Assembly (NCBI RefSeq): GCF_014649995.1
Contig: NZ_BMUC01000007.1
Coordinates: 89,701-153,700 of the forward strand
Direction: 5' to 3'
DNA: 64,000 nt
Origin: Streptomyces griseoflavus
GTDB taxonomy: Bacteria; Actinomycetota; Actinomycetes; Streptomycetales; Streptomycetaceae
Both the position numbers and the translations under genes were made by a program. This document shows, one piece after another, positions 61,922-64,000 of this stretch; position 1 is the stretch's first letter; each line of letters begins with the position of its first letter. The notes beneath the pieces were generated by a model. It made no database searches, was not told the DNA's origin, and worked only from the letters and a program-made list of their open reading frames with translations.

Positions 61922-63504
61922 TGACCGTTTTGGATGAGGCGCCGGGTGAGCCGACCGACGCGCGCGGACGCGTGGCCGAACTGCACGAGATCCGTGCCCA
62001 GGCACTGGCCGGCCCGAGCGAGAAGGCGACCCGGGCGCAGCACGCCAAGGGCAAGCTGACCGCGCGGGAGCGCATCGAACTGCTGCTGGACCCCGGGTCC
62101 TTCCGCGAGGTCGAGCAGCTGCGCCGGCACCGGGCCACGGGCTTCGGTCTGGAGGAGAAGAAGCCGTACTCGGACGGCGTGATCACCGGCTGGGGCACGG
62201 TCGAGGGCCGCACGGTCTTCGTCTACGCGCACGACTTCCGGATCTTCGGCGGTGCGCTGGGCGAGGCCCACGCCACCAAGATCCACAAGATCATGGACAT
62301 GGCCATCGCGGCGGGTGCGCCCCTGGTCTCGCTCAACGACGGCGCCGGCGCCCGCATCCAGGAGGGCGTCTCCGCCCTCGCCGGGTACGGCGGCATCTTC
62401 CAGCGCAACACCAAGGCCTCCGGTGTCATCCCGCAGATCAGCGTGATGCTCGGCCCGTGCGCGGGCGGCGCGGCCTACAGCCCCGCCCTCACCGACTTCG
62501 TGTTCATGGTCCGCGAGACCTCGCAGATGTTCATCACCGGCCCGGACGTGGTCAAGGCGGTCACCGGCGAGGAGATCACCCAGAACGGCCTGGGCGGCGC
62601 CGACGTGCACGCCGAGACCTCCGGCGTCTGCCACTTCGCCTACGACGACGAGGAGACGTGCATCCACGAGGTGCGCTACCTGTTGTCGATGCTCCCGCAG
62701 AACAACCGGGAGAACCCGCCGCGGGCGGAGAGCTCCGACGCCGCCGACCGCCGCGGCGAGGCCCTGCTGGACCTGGTGCCGGCCGACGGCAACCGGCCCT
62801 ACGACATGGCCAAGGTCATCGAGGAGATCGTCGACGACGGCGAGTACCTGGAGGTCCACGAGCGCTGGGCGCGGAACATCATCTGCGCGCTGGCCCGGAT
62901 GGACGGCCAGGTCGTCGGCATCGTCGCCAACCAGCCGCAGTCGCTGGCGGGCGTGCTGGACATCGAGGCGTCCGAGAAGGCCGCCCGCTTCGTCCAGATG
63001 TGCGACGCCTTCAACATCCCGATCCTCACCTTCCTGGACGTCCCCGGCTTCCTCCCGGGCGTGGACCAGGAGCACGGCGGCATCATCCGGCACGGCGCGA
63101 AGCTGCTCTACGCCTACTGCAACGCCACCGTGCCGCGGATCTCCCTCATCCTGCGCAAGGCGTACGGCGGCGCGTACATCGTCATGGACTCCCAGTCCAT
63201 CGGCGCCGACCTCACCTACGCCTGGCCGACCAACGAGATCGCGGTCATGGGCGCCGAGGGCGCGGCCAACGTCATCTTCCGCCGGCAGATCGCCGAGGCC
63301 GAGGACCCCGAGGCGATGCGGTCCCGCATGGTCAAGGAGTACAAGTCCGAGCTGATGCACCCGTACTACGCGGCCGAGCGGGGTCTGGTCGACGACGTCA
63401 TCGACCCCGCCGAGACCCGCGAGGTGCTGATCCGTTCGCTGGCGATGCTGCAGTCCAAGCACGCCGACCTGCCGTCCCGCAAGCACGGCAACCCGCCCCA
63501 GTAA
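61921..63504 (+). CDS. accB: Acyl-CoA carboxylase beta subunit (carboxyltransferase)
   Basis: A 527-residue carboxyltransferase that moves CO2 from biotin to acetyl- or propionyl-CoA, giving malonyl- or methylmalonyl-CoA for fatty acids and polyketides. It has L-T-A-R-E-R-I-E-L-L-L-D-P-G-S-F near residue 45 and the crotonase-fold oxyanion loops G-G-A-A-Y-S-P-A-L (about 180) and R-K-A-Y-G-G-A-Y-I-V-M (about 413). F-L-D-V-P-G-F-L-P-G-V-D-Q-E lies between them. Its partner accE follows after 15 nt. That pair and its position after cimA match S. coelicolor AccB-AccE (SCO5535-5536). The alpha (biotin) subunit is not in the window. Confidence 0.93.
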   Translation: MTVLDEAPGEPTDARGRVAELHEIRAQALAGPSEKATRAQHAKGKLTARERIELLLDPGSFREVEQLRRHRATGFGLEEKKPYSDGVITGWGTVEGRTVFVYAHDFRIFGGALGEAHATKIHKIMDMAIAAGAPLVSLNDGAGARIQEGVSALAGYGGIFQRNTKASGVIPQISVMLGPCAGGAAYSPALTDFVFMVRETSQMFITGPDVVKAVTGEEITQNGLGGADVHAETSGVCHFAYDDEETCIHEVRYLLSMLPQNNRENPPRAESSDAADRRGEALLDLVPADGNRPYDMAKVIEEIVDDGEYLEVHERWARNIICALARMDGQVVGIVANQPQSLAGVLDIEASEKAARFVQMCDAFNIPILTFLDVPGFLPGVDQEHGGIIRHGAKLLYAYCNATVPRISLILRKAYGGAYIVMDSQSIGADLTYAWPTNEIAVMGAEGAANVIFRRQIAEAEDPEAMRSRMVKEYKSELMHPYYAAERGLVDDVIDPAETREVLIRSLAMLQSKHADLPSRKHGNPPQ

Positions 63505-63519
63505 GGGAGACGCACGCCC

Positions 63520-63708
63520 ATGAGTACAGCTGACATCCGTGTCGAGAAGGGCCACGCGGAGCCGGAGGAGGTCGCCGCTATCACGGCGATCCTGCTGGCG
63601 CGGGCCGCCACGCCGCCGGCCGCTCCGGCGCACCGGGGCCGCGCGCGGGCCGGCTGGCGCCGCCTGGAACGCGAGAACGGCTTCCGAGCCCCCCACAGCT
63701 GGCGCTGA
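63520..63708 (+). CDS. accE: Acyl-CoA carboxylase epsilon subunit
   Basis: A 62-residue epsilon subunit, the small actinobacterial protein that bridges the alpha and beta subunits and raises carboxylase activity. It has the family pattern I-R-V-E-K-G-H-A-E-P-E-E-V-A-A-I-T-A-I-L at residues 6-25 and a conserved C-terminal W-R-R-L-E-R-E-N-G-F-R-A-P-H-S-W. The central part is Ala/Pro/Arg-rich. AAGGGAG precedes the ATG, 15 nt after accB. It is co-transcribed with accB and closed by a strong hairpin. Confidence 0.9.
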   Translation: MSTADIRVEKGHAEPEEVAAITAILLARAATPPAAPAHRGRARAGWRRLERENGFRAPHSWR

Positions 63709-63717
63709 CCAACCCCC

Positions 63718-63748
63718 AGAGGCCCCTCCCAAAAAGGGAGGGGCCTCT
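63718..63748 (+). terminator. Terminator hairpin after accE
   Basis: AGAGGCCCCTCCC (63718-63730) and its exact complement (63736-63748) flank an AAAAA loop, 9 nt after the accE stop codon. Confidence 0.85.
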
Positions 63749-63750
63749 CC

Positions 63751-63890
63751 CCATACCCCCTCAGGGACACCGAGAACTGCGCGACCAACCCCCTCAAGCA
63801 CACGGGCAAACGCGCGACCAACCCCCTCAGGCACACGGGCACACGCGCGACCAACCCCCTCAGGGGCGCGGGGAACTGCGCGACCAGCCC
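63751..63890. repeat. 33-bp tandem repeat array
   Basis: Units start at 63751, 63784, 63817 and 63850, with a partial fifth at 63883. Each begins ACCAACCCCCTCA (or a close variant) and ends in GCGCG. The first and fourth contain GAACTGCGCG; the second and third contain CACACGGGCA instead. The array is non-coding, directly behind the accBE terminator. CACGGGGAACTGCGCGGCC at the right edge of the window is related. The rest of the right edge (63891-64000) shows no gene. Confidence 0.85.
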
Positions 63891-64000
63891 CCACTCGCCC
63901 GCACCCACCCGTGCCGCCCGCGCGGCACGACTGCCCGCGGGCCGCGGCAGCCGCCGACGCAGGCGCACCACCAGCAGCGGCACGGGGAACTGCGCGGCCA

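Noticed and set aside
63751-63890. CRISPR array
   Set aside because: The units are directly abutting 33-bp tandem copies with no unique spacers, and no cas gene is near.

Overview
The window is a stretch of chromosome from a Streptomyces or a very close relative. The DNA is strongly GC-rich, with G/C at most third codon positions. Gene content and order agree with what I remember of the Streptomyces coelicolor SCO5480-SCO5536 interval (mnmA, ligA, rmdB, gatCAB, ilvBNC, serA, leuB, ilvE, cimA, accB-accE). That comparison is from memory and was not checked. I see no phage, plasmid, insertion sequence, CRISPR array, rRNA or tRNA gene. It looks like conserved core chromosome with a few accessory insertions.

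Layout. 1-7.2 kb: end of a TRIC-type channel gene, a membrane esterase, a thioesterase, a TetR regulator with its own operators, two tiny membrane proteins, a cysteine desulfurase, a Tat-exported amidase and mnmA; the desulfurase and MnmA form a tRNA 2-thiolation pair. 7.4-12 kb: flavohemoprotein, hydrolase, DUF427 protein, methyltransferase, LOG-like protein, SDR. 12.1-21.8 kb: MetE-like protein, ligA, the c-di-GMP enzyme gene rmdB, then gatC-gatA-(small membrane protein)-gatB for Gln-tRNA/Asn-tRNA amidation. 21.8-33.6 kb: methyltransferase, MMPL exporter with GNAT enzyme, a low-complexity membrane protein, a large LuxR (LAL) regulator, a lipoprotein sugar dehydrogenase, an aldo/keto reductase and a 2-hydroxyacid dehydrogenase.

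33.6-53.8 kb is dominated by amino-acid metabolism: ilvB-ilvN-ilvC, serA, a divergent PucR regulator / proline catabolism pair, leuB, ilvE and cimA. ilvB and cimA each have a 5' leader containing a very short ORF with rare Ile codons followed by an intrinsic terminator. Both look like ribosome-mediated attenuators sensing branched-chain aminoacyl-tRNA. In front of this block lies a second c-di-GMP protein gene (intact GGDEF, degenerate EAL) whose leader carries a near-consensus BldD box. Interspersed are an AAC(2')-like acetyltransferase and a secreted beta-propeller protein with a TTA codon. 53.8-64 kb: a TPM-domain membrane protein, a gene broken by an in-frame TGA, a YceI protein with a clear promoter/operator, a hopanoid C-3 methylase-like radical SAM enzyme, an SDR, a PL8 polysaccharide lyase, accB-accE and a 33-bp tandem repeat array.

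Two themes cut across the window. Nine genes have a TANNNT hexamer 6-10 nt before the start codon and no convincing Shine-Dalgarno, which suggests leaderless transcripts. Two genes, rmdB and the beta-propeller gene, carry the rare TTA codon and so probably depend on bldA. Strong GC-rich inverted repeats close most transcription units and are annotated as terminators.
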